Source: Flavobacterium covae
Lineage (GTDB): Bacteria; Bacteroidota; Bacteroidia; Flavobacteriales; Flavobacteriaceae
DNA length: 64,000 nucleotides
Assembly (NCBI GenBank): GCA_019565575.1
Contig: CP067379.1
Coordinates: 2,232,001-2,296,000 of the forward strand
Direction of reading: 5' to 3'
The stretch's first letter is position 1, and each line of letters starts with the position of its first letter. The position numbers were made by a program, and so were the translations under genes. Shown here piece after piece: positions 19,453 to 30,011 of the stretch. The notes under the pieces are model-generated. The model was given only the letters and a program-made list of their open reading frames with translations. It was not told where the DNA came from and did no database searches.

Positions 19453-19863
19453 TTAAGGGTTTAGATGAAGTATTCTTTTACCATCCTCTAAAGTTGAAAT
19501 AGAAATAACAGTATGTTTTTCAGGAATTAAATCGGCTATTTTTTCGGCCCATTCTATAAAACACCAATGACCAGAATAAAGATATTCGTCTATTCCCATA
19601 TCTAAGGCTTCAACTTGTGATTTTAGTCGATAAACATCAAAATGATACACGATTTCATTATAATTAGTTTGATATTCATTAACTAAACTAAAAGTAGGAC
19701 TACTGGTTGCTTCTTGTACTCCTAAAACTTTGCATAAAGTTTTTATAAAAGTTGTTTTTCCAACTCCCATTTCGCCATTAAAAAGGATGATTTTTTCAGG
19801 ATTAGAAGCTAAAACCTGAGCTGCGACTTCTTCTATTCTGTCTAAATAATATTCTAATTTCAT
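19453..19863 (-). CDS. tsaE: tRNA threonylcarbamoyladenosine biosynthesis ATPase TsaE
   Basis: The 136-residue protein (start MKLEYYLD; an ATG five codons earlier is possible) is the small ATPase that drives turnover of the TsaB-TsaD complex making t6A37 in tRNAs reading ANN codons. The Walker A motif is FNGEMGVGKTTFIKTL (about 28-43). SSPTFSLVNEY (about 53-63), HFDVYRL and the conserved CFIEWAEKI (about 101-109) complete the signature. Length is normal for the family. Confidence 0.93.
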   Translation of the reverse strand: MKLEYYLDRIEEVAAQVLASNPEKIILFNGEMGVGKTTFIKTLCKVLGVQEATSSPTFSLVNEYQTNYNEIVYHFDVYRLKSQVEALDMGIDEYLYSGHWCFIEWAEKIADLIPEKHTVISISTLEDGKRILHLNP

Positions 19864-20600
19864 TAATTTAAAATTCAATTCTTTCAGTACAAAAATAGAT
19901 AATTGTAATTAAAATTAGAAAAACAAATGTTTCGAGTTAATATTCTTACAAAAAAGTAATAAAGAGTAAGGTGTTTCTGGTAACGAAACAGATATAATAA
20001 AACTATAGTATTCTTATAACTAATTCAAGTTGCTACTACTTGTTATACTATTTAAACTTTGAAATTTCCTCATAATACTATTTTTTAACCTTGAGACTGT
20101 CCAAAAAGTTCGCAATTTTCATTTCGACCAAAGGGAGAAATCACATAATGTTGATTATGAGACTCCTCCTTACCGGAGTGACAAACTTTATGCTGATTTA
20201 GGCACTATCCTACAAAAGCAATAAAAATTAGTATTCGTTCTCGATGCGCTTCGAACTCGAACTAATGATGATTTCAATTATATACTCAACCGTATATTCG
20301 AGTTGTTTTAAAATGAAAAAAAACAGATCGAGAATTTTACTTTTTAATCCAGTATATTTTACGTTTAAATGGTATTATAAAGAAAAAAACAAAGAATTGG
20401 TTTGGTTTTTAGTTTGCAAAACAAATTTACCAAACCAATTTTTTGTAAAGACAAAAAGGTATTAATTTTTTGTTTAATCCGTTATTTTTTTAATGAAAAT
20501 TGACCAGAAAGAAGATGTAAAGAGACTAAATAATGATATTATTTAGGTATGTTTTATTTGAAAATCTGTTTGTTTTTGTGTCTAATAAAAAATAAAAAAA
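19864..20600. other. Intergenic stretch carrying an inverted-repeat element
   Basis: No gene is supported. A 73-codon open frame at 20244-20465 lies mostly inside the repeat element and has no protein-like character. The rest is AT-rich filler. Confidence 0.65.
20045..20377. mobile_element. Long inverted-repeat element (MITE-like), copy 2
   Basis: The outer ends are near-complementary: ATACTATTTAAACTTT on the left and ACGTTTAAATGGTATTA on the right. The left inner part begins GAGACTGTCCAAAAAGTTCG at 20093 and shares CGACCAAAGGGAGAAATCAC with the short elements. The right part (TTCTCGATGCGCTTCG..., then GATCGAGAATTTTACTTTTT) is shared with copies at 37.2 and 61.4 kb. There is no coding capacity. 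Confidence 0.7.
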
Positions 20601-21452
20601 CTAAATTAAAAACGATACAGTTTCTCTTATTACATTATCATCTCCTAGTATTTTTCTATGACCTAATTTTTCGGTTTCTATAAGAAAACCATCAGGCAGT
20701 TGATTGTAAATAGTTTGTCCGCAAATAATAGGAACTTCATAATCATCTTTGTCGTGTATTACTAAGGTAGGTATTGTGACTTGTTTGGCTGCACCAGCCG
20801 CATCATAATTATCTATAGATTTTCCAAAATTAGTTTCAAATTTTTGTTTCATGAGTTCTGCAATTTCTGGCTTTAATTCTAATTGCTTAACAAAAGAATG
20901 TAAAATATCAATAATTCTGTCTGCAGCTCCAATTGTAACCATTTTTTTTATTTTTAACCCTCTTTTTACAGAATTAAGTAAAGACATACCTCCTAAAGAA
21001 TGACCAACAGCATAATCAAATGGTCCAAATTGTTTTTCTAGCTCAAAGTTACAGGCTATAAAATCAGTTATTAATGTAGAACTTGATTTTGATTCGCCAT
21101 GCCCTGGAGCATCATAACTAATTGTAGAATATCCCATTTTTAATAATTCGTCAGCTATTTTAAAAAGTTGAGTGCCTCTTCCTGACCAACCATGAACTAA
21201 TAAAACTTTTCTCGGACTATTTCCATAATGGTAAACTACTATTGGTTTGTTTATCTTCGGAATAAAAAGAGATTCTTTTCGTGATTTTTTTACCATTTCC
21301 CATTCTCTCTTAGGTGTTTTATGCTTTGTAGGGGTTGTAAATAAATGAATACAAAATTTTGCAGTTAACTTTTTAGAAAAAAGAGAGAATCCTTTTGCTG
21401 TATAAATAATTATCTTAGGTACAGTAATACCATTTTGTTTTTTCTTCTTCAA
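20601..21452 (-). CDS. Alpha/beta hydrolase
   Basis: The 283-residue protein carries KVLLVHGWSGRGTQLF (oxyanion-hole HGW, about 93-108), ISYDAPGHGES (about 124-134) and the nucleophile elbow VGHSLGGMSLL (Ser about 160). The acid lies in LVIHDKDDYEVP (about 228-239) and the histidine in EKLGHRKIL (about 259-267). It therefore has a complete triad. The N-terminal 60 residues are basic with a hydrophobic patch, possibly membrane-associated. The substrate is unknown. The hydrolase does not share an obvious operon with its neighbours. Confidence 0.88.
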   Translation of the reverse strand: MKKKKQNGITVPKIIIYTAKGFSLFSKKLTAKFCIHLFTTPTKHKTPKREWEMVKKSRKESLFIPKINKPIVVYHYGNSPRKVLLVHGWSGRGTQLFKIADELLKMGYSTISYDAPGHGESKSSSTLITDFIACNFELEKQFGPFDYAVGHSLGGMSLLNSVKRGLKIKKMVTIGAADRIIDILHSFVKQLELKPEIAELMKQKFETNFGKSIDNYDAAGAAKQVTIPTLVIHDKDDYEVPIICGQTIYNQLPDGFLIETEKLGHRKILGDDNVIRETVSFLI

Positions 21453-21915
21453 AATAGAGTAATTTTTTAAAGCTAAATTAATACAAATTAATGAATCATA
21501 AATATAGATGTTAAAAATATATAAGCATTGCTATTCCTGTTTTTTATTGAAATTTTAAATGGGATTTTTTTGAGAATAACTGAAAAAAATATAATAAATT
21601 AGAAAAATATATAGAATTTGAGTTAAAATGGACTAAGTAACTCTGTTTTATTTAATTCTAATTATATACTCTTATTAATTTATCTATTTAATTAGAGAGT
21701 ATATAAATGAATTATTGTATGAAAAAATAATAAGAAATAAACAATTATTTTATTTGTTTTTTCTTGAAAATTTTTCATGATAAATAAAAAAAATGGTTTA
21801 AGATGATGTTTAAATAAAGAATTTGATTTAAAAGAAGTATTTATAGATGAATTTCTACTTATTTTATAAGAATGACTTTTTAAAAAATGTAATTTTACTT
21901 TTTTAAAAAGAAATA
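21453..21915. other. AT-rich divergent promoter region
   Basis: It lies between divergent hydrolase and protease genes. I see no convincing TAnnTTTG box, hairpin or small gene. Confidence 0.5.
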
Positions 21916-22731
21916 ATGAAAAAAATAATTGTACTCGGATTTGGTATTTTATGTCTCATAATAGGATGTGCTAAAAATCCTTTTACAGGAAAAAGCACGA
22001 TGGCATTAGTGCCTGATAGTCAAATTTTTCCAACCGCTTTTCAGCAATACAATCAGTTTTTGTCTGAAAATAAGGTTCTAAAAGGAACGGCAGATGCAAA
22101 ACGTGTAGAAAATGTTGGAATAAAAATTAAAACAGCAGCGGAAAGATGGTTAAATGCAAATGGGAATTCAACCTATTTAAAAAATTACGCATGGGAATAC
22201 AATTTAGTTGATAGCAAAGAGGTAAATGCTTGGTGTATGCCAGGAGGTAAAATAGTAGTTTATACAGGTATTTTACCTATTACTAAAGATGAAGCAGGAA
22301 TGGCAGCAGTTATGGGGCACGAAGTGGCACATGCACTTGCTAATCATGGACAACAACGCATGAGCGCAGGTTTATTACAACAAGCAGGAGCTATAGGGGT
22401 TGCTATTGCTACAAGTAGTAAATCACAACAACAACAAGCTGAGTTTATGCAATATTACGGATTAGCTTCTCAAGTAGGAGGAATGTTGCCTTTTAGTAGA
22501 TCACATGAATCAGAAGCAGATCAAATAGGACTGTTACTTATGGCCATTGCAGGTTATAATCCTGAAAATGCAGTATATGTTTGGGAACGTATGTCGGCAA
22601 AAGCAGGAGGACAAGCACCTCCTGAATTTATGAGTACGCACCCTAGCAACGAAACTCGTATTACAAATCTAAAGCAGTGGATTCCTAATGTAAAAGTAGA
22701 AGCCGCTAAATTTGGTGTTGTATTTAAATAA
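21916..22731 (+). CDS. M48-family metalloprotease lipoprotein
   Basis: The 271-residue protein begins with a lipoprotein signal ending in the lipobox LIIGC (Cys 18), so it is probably anchored in the outer or inner membrane facing the periplasm. The zinc motif is MGHEVAHALANHGQQR (His about 134 and 138), with the third ligand Glu in SRSHESEADQIGL (about 195). This arrangement matches LoiP/YggG-type proteases involved in envelope quality control. The substrate is unknown. It ends at a strong terminator, with the MFS gene following 60 bases later. Confidence 0.9.
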   Translation: MKKIIVLGFGILCLIIGCAKNPFTGKSTMALVPDSQIFPTAFQQYNQFLSENKVLKGTADAKRVENVGIKIKTAAERWLNANGNSTYLKNYAWEYNLVDSKEVNAWCMPGGKIVVYTGILPITKDEAGMAAVMGHEVAHALANHGQQRMSAGLLQQAGAIGVAIATSSKSQQQQAEFMQYYGLASQVGGMLPFSRSHESEADQIGLLLMAIAGYNPENAVYVWERMSAKAGGQAPPEFMSTHPSNETRITNLKQWIPNVKVEAAKFGVVFK

Positions 22732-22746
22732 AAAAGACTACTTTAG

Positions 22747-22774
22747 GAGCCCCGAAAGGGGCTTTTATTTTTTA
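22747..22774 (+). terminator. Intrinsic terminator of the M48 gene
   Basis: A GC-rich hairpin AGCCCCGAAAGGGGCT is followed by a T-rich tract. Confidence 0.85.
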
Positions 22775-22791
22775 ATCTAAATCAAAAAAAA

Positions 22792-24099
22792 ATGCAACCA
22801 CTTCAAAAAGGAGATAAAAAGTTGTTAAATGCTTGGGCTTTTTATGATTGGGCAAATTCAGTATATAGTTTAGTTATAACTTCTGCTATTTTTCCTATTT
22901 ACTATAGTGCTATTTTTAAAATTAGAGGAAATCATTTTGTTGATATTTTTGGATATCATTTTAAAGATACCGCTGTAATTTCTTTTGTAACAGCAATTGC
23001 TTTTGTCATAGTAGCACTCATTTCGCCCATATTATCAGGAATAGCAGATTATGTTGGAAATAAAATGGCATTTCTTCGTTTCTTTTGTTATATGGGAGGG
23101 ATAGCATGTATGGGGTTGTATTGGTTTGATTCGGATAACTTTTTTTTAAGTTTTACAATATACCTTTTAGGATTAATAGGTTTTTGGGGAAGTTTGGTAT
23201 TTTATAATTCCTATTTACCCGATATAGCTTACCCAGAACAGCAAGACGCTGTAAGTGCACGCGGTTTTTCTATGGGATATTTAGGAAGTACTCTTTTGTT
23301 ATTAGTTAATCTAGGGATGGTAATGAGTGCAGACTCTAATGAAAAAGCAATTGAAATGATGCGTTACTCTTTTGTAATGACAGGTATTTGGTGGATTGCT
23401 TTTAGTCATATAACCTATTATTATCTTCCCAAAGGAGTTAGTACAGGACATAGAGTTACAAGAGCCGTGATTTTAGATGGTTTCAGAGAATTGCAATTAG
23501 TTTGGAAAGAATTAAAAAAAAATCTAGCATTAAAACGTTATTTAGCTAGTTATTTTGTTTTTATTATGGCTGTTCAAACGGTAATGTTAGTAGCTACCTA
23601 TTTTGGAGCAGAAGAAATTACTTGGAAAACAGATAGCCAAAAAACATCTGGATTAATTATAAGTATTTTATTGATTCAATTAGTAGCAATTATAGGGGCT
23701 TATTTAACATCTAGAGCTTCACGTAAATTAGGAAATATTAAGGTATTGATTTTTTTAAACGCATGTTGGGCTATTTTGTGTATAGTTGCTTTTTATGTAA
23801 AAACACCCGTTCAATTTTATGGAACAGCAGGATTTGTAGGATTGGTAATGGGAGGAATTCAATCATTAGCCCGTTCTACTTATTCTAAATTTTTACCAGA
23901 AACTACAGATACCGCTTCTTATTTTAGTTTTTATGACGTAACGGAAAAAATAGGAATCGTAATAGGAATGTCTATTTATGGTATTATAGATCAAATTACA
24001 GGTACCATGAGAAATTCAGTATTATTTTTAGCTGTTTTTTTTATGATAGGCCTATTATTACTTTTAAGAATACCAAAAAATAAATACTCAAGTATTTAA
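22792..24099 (+). CDS. MFS transporter, UMF1 / Atg22-like
   Basis: The 435-residue protein has about 12 membrane segments. The N-terminus LLNAWAFYDWANSVYSLVI (about 9-27) is the hallmark of the UMF1/Atg22-like branch of the major facilitator superfamily. A central NSYLPDIAYPEQQDAVSARG loop (about 138-157) and GGIQSLARSTYSKFLPE (about 353-369) are also typical. Yeast Atg22 exports amino acids from the vacuole; the substrate of bacterial members is not established. Confidence 0.85.
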   Translation: MQPLQKGDKKLLNAWAFYDWANSVYSLVITSAIFPIYYSAIFKIRGNHFVDIFGYHFKDTAVISFVTAIAFVIVALISPILSGIADYVGNKMAFLRFFCYMGGIACMGLYWFDSDNFFLSFTIYLLGLIGFWGSLVFYNSYLPDIAYPEQQDAVSARGFSMGYLGSTLLLLVNLGMVMSADSNEKAIEMMRYSFVMTGIWWIAFSHITYYYLPKGVSTGHRVTRAVILDGFRELQLVWKELKKNLALKRYLASYFVFIMAVQTVMLVATYFGAEEITWKTDSQKTSGLIISILLIQLVAIIGAYLTSRASRKLGNIKVLIFLNACWAILCIVAFYVKTPVQFYGTAGFVGLVMGGIQSLARSTYSKFLPETTDTASYFSFYDVTEKIGIVIGMSIYGIIDQITGTMRNSVLFLAVFFMIGLLLLLRIPKNKYSSI

Positions 24100-24250
24100 A
24101 AGAAATGGCATAATCCTTGAAAGTTTACTCGGGCTTACAAAACCCAATATGTATTTAGGGCTTTGTAAATCAATGTTTTTTATACTGTTTACAATAATAA
24201 AGACAAAACAGATAAAATTTTTTTAATGTCAAAATGGCTTAGTTTACGAT

Positions 24251-26700
24251 ATGTCACAACAAAAAATCATTACACTTGACAACATGTCACTTCCAGGAAA
24301 TAGATCATGAAGCAGAATTAATCCCTCTTCTAACACCAGAAGATGAGGAAGAAATGAATAAAGAAAGTCTACCTGTAGATTTACCGATCCTACCTTTGCG
24401 TAATACGGTACTTTTTCCAGGAGTAGTTATTCCTATTACCGCAGGTAGAGATAAATCAATAAAATTATTGAATGACGCAAATAGTCTTGATAAAATCATA
24501 GGTGTTGTTTCGCAAAAAAACGAAGAAGATGAAGATCCTACAGAAGATCAGATTAATAAAGTAGGTACTGTAGCACGTATTTTAAAAATATTAAAAATGC
24601 CAGATGGTAATATTACCGTCATTTTACAAGGTAAAAAACGCTTTGAAATAGATGCTGTAACTACAACAGAACCTTACATACGAGCTACTATAAAAGAAGT
24701 ACCCGAGATTCGTCCTGTTCAAACAGATGATGAATTAAATGCTATTATAGATTCAATACGCGAGCTAGCAATTCAAATAATAAAAGAAAGTCCTAACATT
24801 CCTACGGAAGCTACTTTTGCCATAAAAAATATAGAAAGTGATCCTTTTCTAGTAAGTTTTGTTTCCTCTAATATGAATCTAACAGCAGAAGAAAAGCAAA
24901 AGCTATTAGAAATAGATGGGCTAAAAGAACGCGCACTAGAAACATTAAAACACATGAATATTGAACTTCAAAAATTAGAATTGAAGAACGATATTCAATC
25001 AAAAGTTCGTTTTGATTTAGACCAGCAACAGCGCGAATATTTCTTGCAACAACAAATGAAAACCATACAAGAAGAATTAGGAGGAAATTCTACTGAGCAA
25101 GAAATAGAAGAAATGCGCAAAAAAGCAAAAGTCAAAAATGGAAGAAAAAAGTAGGCGAGCATTTTGAAAAAGAATTACAAAAATTACAAAGAACGAATCC
25201 TAATTCTCCTGATTTTAGTATTCAACGAAATTATTTAGAACTTTTCTTAGAATTACCTTGGAACGAATATACTAAAGATAAGTTTGACTTAAAAAGAGCG
25301 CAAACCATATTAGATCGTGATCATTATGGTATGGAAGAGATTAAAAAACGTATAATAGAACATCTAGCTGTTTTAAAATTACGAAATGATATGAAATCTC
25401 CTATATTATGTTTTACAGGACCTCCAGGAGTAGGTAAAACCTCTATTGGACGTTCTATAGCAGAAGCATTAGGTCGTGAATATGTCCGTATGTCTTTAGG
25501 TGGTTTACGTGATGAAGCTGAAATTAGAGGGCATAGAAAAACATACATAGGAGCAATGCCTGGACGTATTTTACAAAATTTAAAAAAAGTAAAATCATCA
25601 AACCCTGTTTTTATTTTAGATGAAATTGATAAATTGTCAAGTAGCCATAGTGGAGATCCATCATCTGCCTTATTAGAAGCACTAGATCCAGAACAAAATA
25701 AGGAATTTTACGATAATTTCTTAGAAATGGGTTTTGATCTATCTAAAATCATGTTTATTGCTACCTCTAATAATATTTCAGCCGTGCAACCCGCTCTCAG
25801 AGATCGTATGGAAATTATAACCATGACAGGATACACCGTTGAAGAAAAAATTGAAATAGCAAAACAACATTTAGTTCCCAAACAAATAAAAGATCATGGA
25901 CTAAATACCAAACAATTTTCTATAGGTAAAAAACAAATAGAAAAAATAGTAGAAGGTTACACGCGTGAATCAGGTGTACGCGGTTTAGAGAAAAAAATAG
26001 CACAGATGGTTCGTAATGCGGCAAAATCAGTAGCTATGGAAGAAGAGTACAATATAAAAGCTACAGATGAAGATGTTGTAAAAGTATTAGGTGCTCCTCG
26101 TATGGAACGTGATAAATATGAAAATAATGAAACCGCAGGAGTTGTTACAGGTTTAGCCTGGACTAGTGTAGGAGGAGATATTTTATTTATCGAATCAATT
26201 ATCTCAGCAGGTAAAGGAGGACTCACTTTTACAGGAAATATAGGAACTGTAATGAAAGAATCCATTACAATTGCCATGGAATATGTAAAAGCTAATACAA
26301 GTAGTTTAGGCATAGATACCGAAATTTTTACTAAATATAATATTCACGTACATATCCCAGAAGGTGCTACTCCTAAGGACGGACCAAGCGCAGGTATAGC
26401 TATGTTAACTTCTTTAGTTTCTTTATTAACACAAAAAGAGTTAAAAAACAATTGGCAATGACAGGTGAAATAACCCTAAGAGGAAAAGTATTGCCAGTAG
26501 GAGGAATAAAAGAAAAAATACTAGCCGCTAAGCGAGCTAAAATTAAGGAAATCATCTTATGCGTAGAAAATAAAAGAGATATAGATGAAATTAATCCAGA
26601 TTATTTAGAAGGATTGACTTTTCATTATGTAAGTGAAATGAGCGAAGTACTCGAAATAGCAATAACAAAAGAAAAAGTAAAAAATCCAAAAACATTATAA
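24251..26700 (+). CDS. lon: ATP-dependent protease Lon (three frameshifts)
   Basis: Bridging three breaks gives about 816 residues. The N-domain contains [20 protein letters not shown]. The AAA+ module has the Walker A motif [20 protein letters not shown] and Walker [12 protein letters not shown]. The protease domain has the catalytic Ser in [11 protein letters not shown] and Lys in [13 protein letters not shown]. Lon degrades misfolded and regulatory cytosolic proteins. There is an extra base in CTTCCAG (24290-24296), and one A is missing from each of the runs 25134-25138 and 26443-26448. The start is ATG 24251 (MSQQKII). An inverted-repeat element follows immediately. Confidence 0.93.
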
Positions 26701-26704
26701 AATA

Positions 26705-26834
26705 AGACTGTCCAAAAAGTAATAAATAAGCATGCGGTTTGTCACTCCGACGTTAAGAGAAGTCTCATAATCAATATTATGTGATTTCTCCCTTTGATCG
26801 AAATAACAAGATTGCGAACTTTTTGGACAGTCTC
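26705..26834. mobile_element. Short inverted-repeat element (MITE-like), copy 3
   Basis: The ends AGACTGTCCAAAAAGT and ACTTTTTGGACAGTCT are perfect inverted repeats of 16 bases enclosing about 98 bases. The interior (TGATTTCTCCCTTTG and GTCACTCC) is in the opposite orientation to the other copies. It lies 4 bases after the lon stop, so it may supply the transcript end for lon. Confidence 0.8.
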
Positions 26835-26891
26835 ATGAAAAAATAATATCTTAGCCCCTGCGTTATAAATATTTAATTAACGCAAATTTTG

Positions 26892-27905
26892 ATGCGATCT
26901 AAACTCCTATTCTTAGCTTATATTTATTCCTTTTCTATCTATTCACAAATAGGAGGGAATAGTATATATCGTTTTTTAAATTTAAGTATATCCCCTAGGC
27001 AAGCAGCCTTAGGAGGTAAAGCGATTACGATATACGATAACGATGTAAATCAGCCTATCTTGAATCCAGCCTCTATCAATCAAGAAATGGATGGAAAGTT
27101 AGCGGTTAATTACGGTAGCTATTTAGGGGATATAAATTATGGAACAGCATCTTATGCCTTGACCTATGATAGACACGTTCAAACAATTCATGGGGGAATA
27201 TCCTATATTAACTATGGTAAATTTGATGGAAGAGACGAGTTAGGTACTCAAACGGGTAATTTTACTGCTAACGAATTAGCTATGTCTTTAGGTTACGCAT
27301 ATAATATTCTTAGAAGCGATTGGTATTTAGGAACAAATGCTAAATTAATAGCATCTTCTTTAGAAAATTATCAGTCATTTGGAATAGCTACTGATATTGG
27401 AGTTACTTATTTAGATGAGCAAAAATCTGTTAACTACGCTCTATTAATCAAAAATTTTGGCACCCAGATAAAAACCTATAATGGAATACAGGAAAACTTA
27501 CCATTTGAAATAATGCTAGGAGTTTCTCAAAAATTAGAACATTTACCAATACGTTGGCATCTAACATTAGATAATTTACAAAAATGGCAATTAGCATTCT
27601 CTAATCCCGCAAGAAGCGAGCAAACTCTAGATGGAACACTAAAAGAAGAAAAAGTAGGTTTTTTAGGAAATGCCATACGTCACGTAATCTTAGGTGCTGA
27701 AATTTTACCAGATAAAGGGATTAATTTTAGAATAAGTTATAATTTTAGAAGAGCAGCCGAACTTAAAATATTAGAACAGCGCACTTTTGCCGGATTTTCA
27801 GCAGGGATAGGCATCCGTTTTTCTAAATTTCGTTTTGATTATTCTTACGCAAGATACACTTTAGCATCCAATACTTCGATGTTTGGATTAACTATAAATC
27901 TTTAA
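26892..27905 (+). CDS. porQ: Type IX secretion system protein PorQ
   Basis: The 337-residue outer-membrane protein starts MRSKLLFLAYIYSFSIYSQ, a signal peptide. It then shows GGNSIYRFLNLSISPRQAAL and GGKAITIYDNDVNQPILNPA, the N-terminal signature of PorQ. The rest alternates beta strands as in a PorV/FadL-like barrel. PorQ belongs to the type IX machinery that attaches or releases cargo at the cell surface in Bacteroidetes. I chose ATG 26892 over the preceding TTG. It is followed 3 bases later by cmk, so the two form one transcript. Confidence 0.88.
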   Translation: MRSKLLFLAYIYSFSIYSQIGGNSIYRFLNLSISPRQAALGGKAITIYDNDVNQPILNPASINQEMDGKLAVNYGSYLGDINYGTASYALTYDRHVQTIHGGISYINYGKFDGRDELGTQTGNFTANELAMSLGYAYNILRSDWYLGTNAKLIASSLENYQSFGIATDIGVTYLDEQKSVNYALLIKNFGTQIKTYNGIQENLPFEIMLGVSQKLEHLPIRWHLTLDNLQKWQLAFSNPARSEQTLDGTLKEEKVGFLGNAIRHVILGAEILPDKGINFRISYNFRRAAELKILEQRTFAGFSAGIGIRFSKFRFDYSYARYTLASNTSMFGLTINL

Positions 27906-27908
27906 AAA

Positions 27909-28592
27909 TTGAAAAAAATTACAATTGCAATTGATGGATTTTCCTCTACAGGAAAAAGTACTTTAGCTAAACAAGTAGCGAAAGAATTAGGATATGTCTA
28001 TGTAGATACGGGAGCTATGTACCGAGCCGTAACTTATTTTGCTATGAAACATAATTTAATTGATAAGTCAGAAATTGATGTTAAGCAATTAATAAAGCTT
28101 TTACCAACGTTAAATTTAACTTTCCAGTTTAATCCAAGTCTTGGATTTGCAGAAATACACTTAGATGGAATTAATATAGAAAAAGAAATACGCACATTAG
28201 AAGTCTCTAACTATGTGAGTAAAATTGCAGAAATATCAGAAATTAGGACTATGTTAGTAAACCAACAAAAACAAATGGGAGTTGATAAAGGAGTAGTAAT
28301 GGATGGCCGTGATATAGGAACTGTTGTTTTTCCAGATGCAGAAGTTAAATTATTTATGACTTCCAGAGCAAATGTTCGTGCACAACGTCGTTTTGATGAA
28401 CTGACTGAAAAAGGACAATTCGTTTCTTATAATCAAGTGTTAGAAAATGTATTACAACGAGATCATATTGATACTACACGTAAAGATTCGCCTTTAGTTA
28501 AAGCAAATGATGCAATAGAAATTGATAATTCAGAATTAACACGAGAAGAACAATTTGAATGGGTTATGAAAATTATTAAAGAGAAAATGTAA
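27909..28592 (+). CDS. cmk: Cytidylate kinase
   Basis: The 227-residue enzyme phosphorylates CMP and dCMP with ATP. The P-loop is AIDGFSSTGKSTLAKQVAKE (residues 7-26), followed by VDTGAMYRAVTYF (about 32-44), VMDGRDIGTVVFPDAEVKLF (about 129-148) and the R-rich lid (RANVRAQRRFDE). The start is TTG at 27909, giving the standard KKITIAIDG N-terminus; no ATG is suitably placed. It overlaps the porQ transcript with a 3-base gap. Confidence 0.95.
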   Translation: MKKITIAIDGFSSTGKSTLAKQVAKELGYVYVDTGAMYRAVTYFAMKHNLIDKSEIDVKQLIKLLPTLNLTFQFNPSLGFAEIHLDGINIEKEIRTLEVSNYVSKIAEISEIRTMLVNQQKQMGVDKGVVMDGRDIGTVVFPDAEVKLFMTSRANVRAQRRFDELTEKGQFVSYNQVLENVLQRDHIDTTRKDSPLVKANDAIEIDNSELTREEQFEWVMKIIKEKM

Positions 28593-28686
28593 AAAAAGTC
28601 GATATTTTTTTATAGAATCGTCACAAAGTACTGATTTTTTCATAGATTTACTCGCTTTTTAGAATATAATAACCAAATCAAAACGT

Positions 28687-29940
28687 ATGAATATAAAAAT
28701 TAGACTAACCCTAATGAGCTTTTTACAGTTTTTTGTGTGGGGAGCTTGGTTAATTACAGTTGGGAATTACTGGTTTGGAACCAAACAATGGAGCGGAGCG
28801 GAGTTTGGAGCCATTTTTTCAACACTTGGAATATCTTCTATTATTATGCCAGCTATTACAGGAATTGTGGCTGATAAATGGATGAATGCTGAAAGATTAT
28901 ACGGAATACTTCATATATTAGGAGGATTGTGTGTAGCCTATCTTCCACAAGTAGATAATCCAACCACTTTTTATTGGGTTATTTTTGCTGCAATGATGTG
29001 TTATATGCCTACTATTTCCCTATCCAATTCTGTAGCATATACAATTTTAAAAGAAAATGATTTCGATGTAGTTAAGGTATTTCCTCCTATTCGTGTATGG
29101 GGTACTGTAGGGTTTATTTTAGCCATGTGGGCTACTAATTTAACAGGAAATAAAGCATCTGCTAATATGTTTTATATTTCAGCCTTAACAGCTCTAGTTT
29201 TGGGAGTGTATTCATTTACTCTACCAGCTTGTAAACCTCAAAACTTAATTGATGAAAATGCTACATTATCTAAAAAATTAGGTTTAGACTCGTTTAAATT
29301 ATTTGGAACTTATAAAATGGCATTGTTTTTTGTTTTTTCTATGTTTTTAGGAGGAGCATTACAATTGACTAATATGTACGGAGATGTGTTTTTGTCAGAA
29401 TTTGGAAATATGCCTCAATATGCAGATAGTTTAATAGTTAAAAACTCGACCCTAATAATGTCTATTTCTCAAATTTCAGAAACATTATTTATATTAGCTA
29501 TTCCTTTTTTTCTAAAACGTTTTGGTATTAAACAAGTAATGCTAATTTCTATGTTAGCATGGGTGTTACGTTTTGGATTGTTTGCTTATGGAAATCCCGC
29601 AAGCGGATTATGGATGATTATTTTATCGTGTATTGTATACGGGATGGCGTTTGATTTCTTTAATATTTCAGGCTCTTTATTTGTAGAAACAACAACAGAC
29701 TCCTCTATTCGTTCTTCTGCACAAGGATTATTTATGATGATGACAAATGGTTTTGGATCTTTCTTTGGAGGGTTAATTAGTGGTAAGGTAATAGATGCTT
29801 ATTTTACAATCAATGGACAAAGAGATTGGCATAATATTTGGTTTTCTTTTGCTATATATGCGTTAATTATAGCAATTGCTTTTGCTTTTTTATTCAAGCA
29901 CAAACATAATCCTAAAGATGTAGAATCCTTCTCGCACTAA
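28687..29940 (+). CDS. Nucleoside permease, NupG/XapB-like MFS transporter
   Basis: The 417-residue protein has 12 predicted membrane segments. It opens RLTLMSFLQFFVWGAWLITV and has GIVADKWMNAERLY (about 59-72), RVWGTVGFILAMW (about 137-149) and FFGGLISGKVIDAYF. This fits the nucleoside:H+ symporter family (NupG/XapB). It probably imports nucleosides across the inner membrane; specificity is not readable. It lies about 95 bases after cmk and ends at a strong terminator. Confidence 0.87.
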   Translation: MNIKIRLTLMSFLQFFVWGAWLITVGNYWFGTKQWSGAEFGAIFSTLGISSIIMPAITGIVADKWMNAERLYGILHILGGLCVAYLPQVDNPTTFYWVIFAAMMCYMPTISLSNSVAYTILKENDFDVVKVFPPIRVWGTVGFILAMWATNLTGNKASANMFYISALTALVLGVYSFTLPACKPQNLIDENATLSKKLGLDSFKLFGTYKMALFFVFSMFLGGALQLTNMYGDVFLSEFGNMPQYADSLIVKNSTLIMSISQISETLFILAIPFFLKRFGIKQVMLISMLAWVLRFGLFAYGNPASGLWMIILSCIVYGMAFDFFNISGSLFVETTTDSSIRSSAQGLFMMMTNGFGSFFGGLISGKVIDAYFTINGQRDWHNIWFSFAIYALIIAIAFAFLFKHKHNPKDVESFSH

Positions 29941-29957
29941 AAAAAAATAAATTATTT

Positions 29958-29992
29958 AAAAAGCCGATTTTATTAAAAATCGGCTTTTTTGT
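29958..29992 (+). terminator. Intrinsic terminator of the nucleoside permease gene
   Basis: AAAAGCCGATTTT pairs with AAAATCGGCTTTT and is followed by T. Confidence 0.88.
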
Positions 29993-30011
29993 TTATAAAA
30001 AGAAAAAACTA

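Noticed and set aside
20244..20465. 73-codon frame inside the repeat element at 20 kb
   Set aside because: The frame is not maintained in the homologous elements at 37 and 61 kb.
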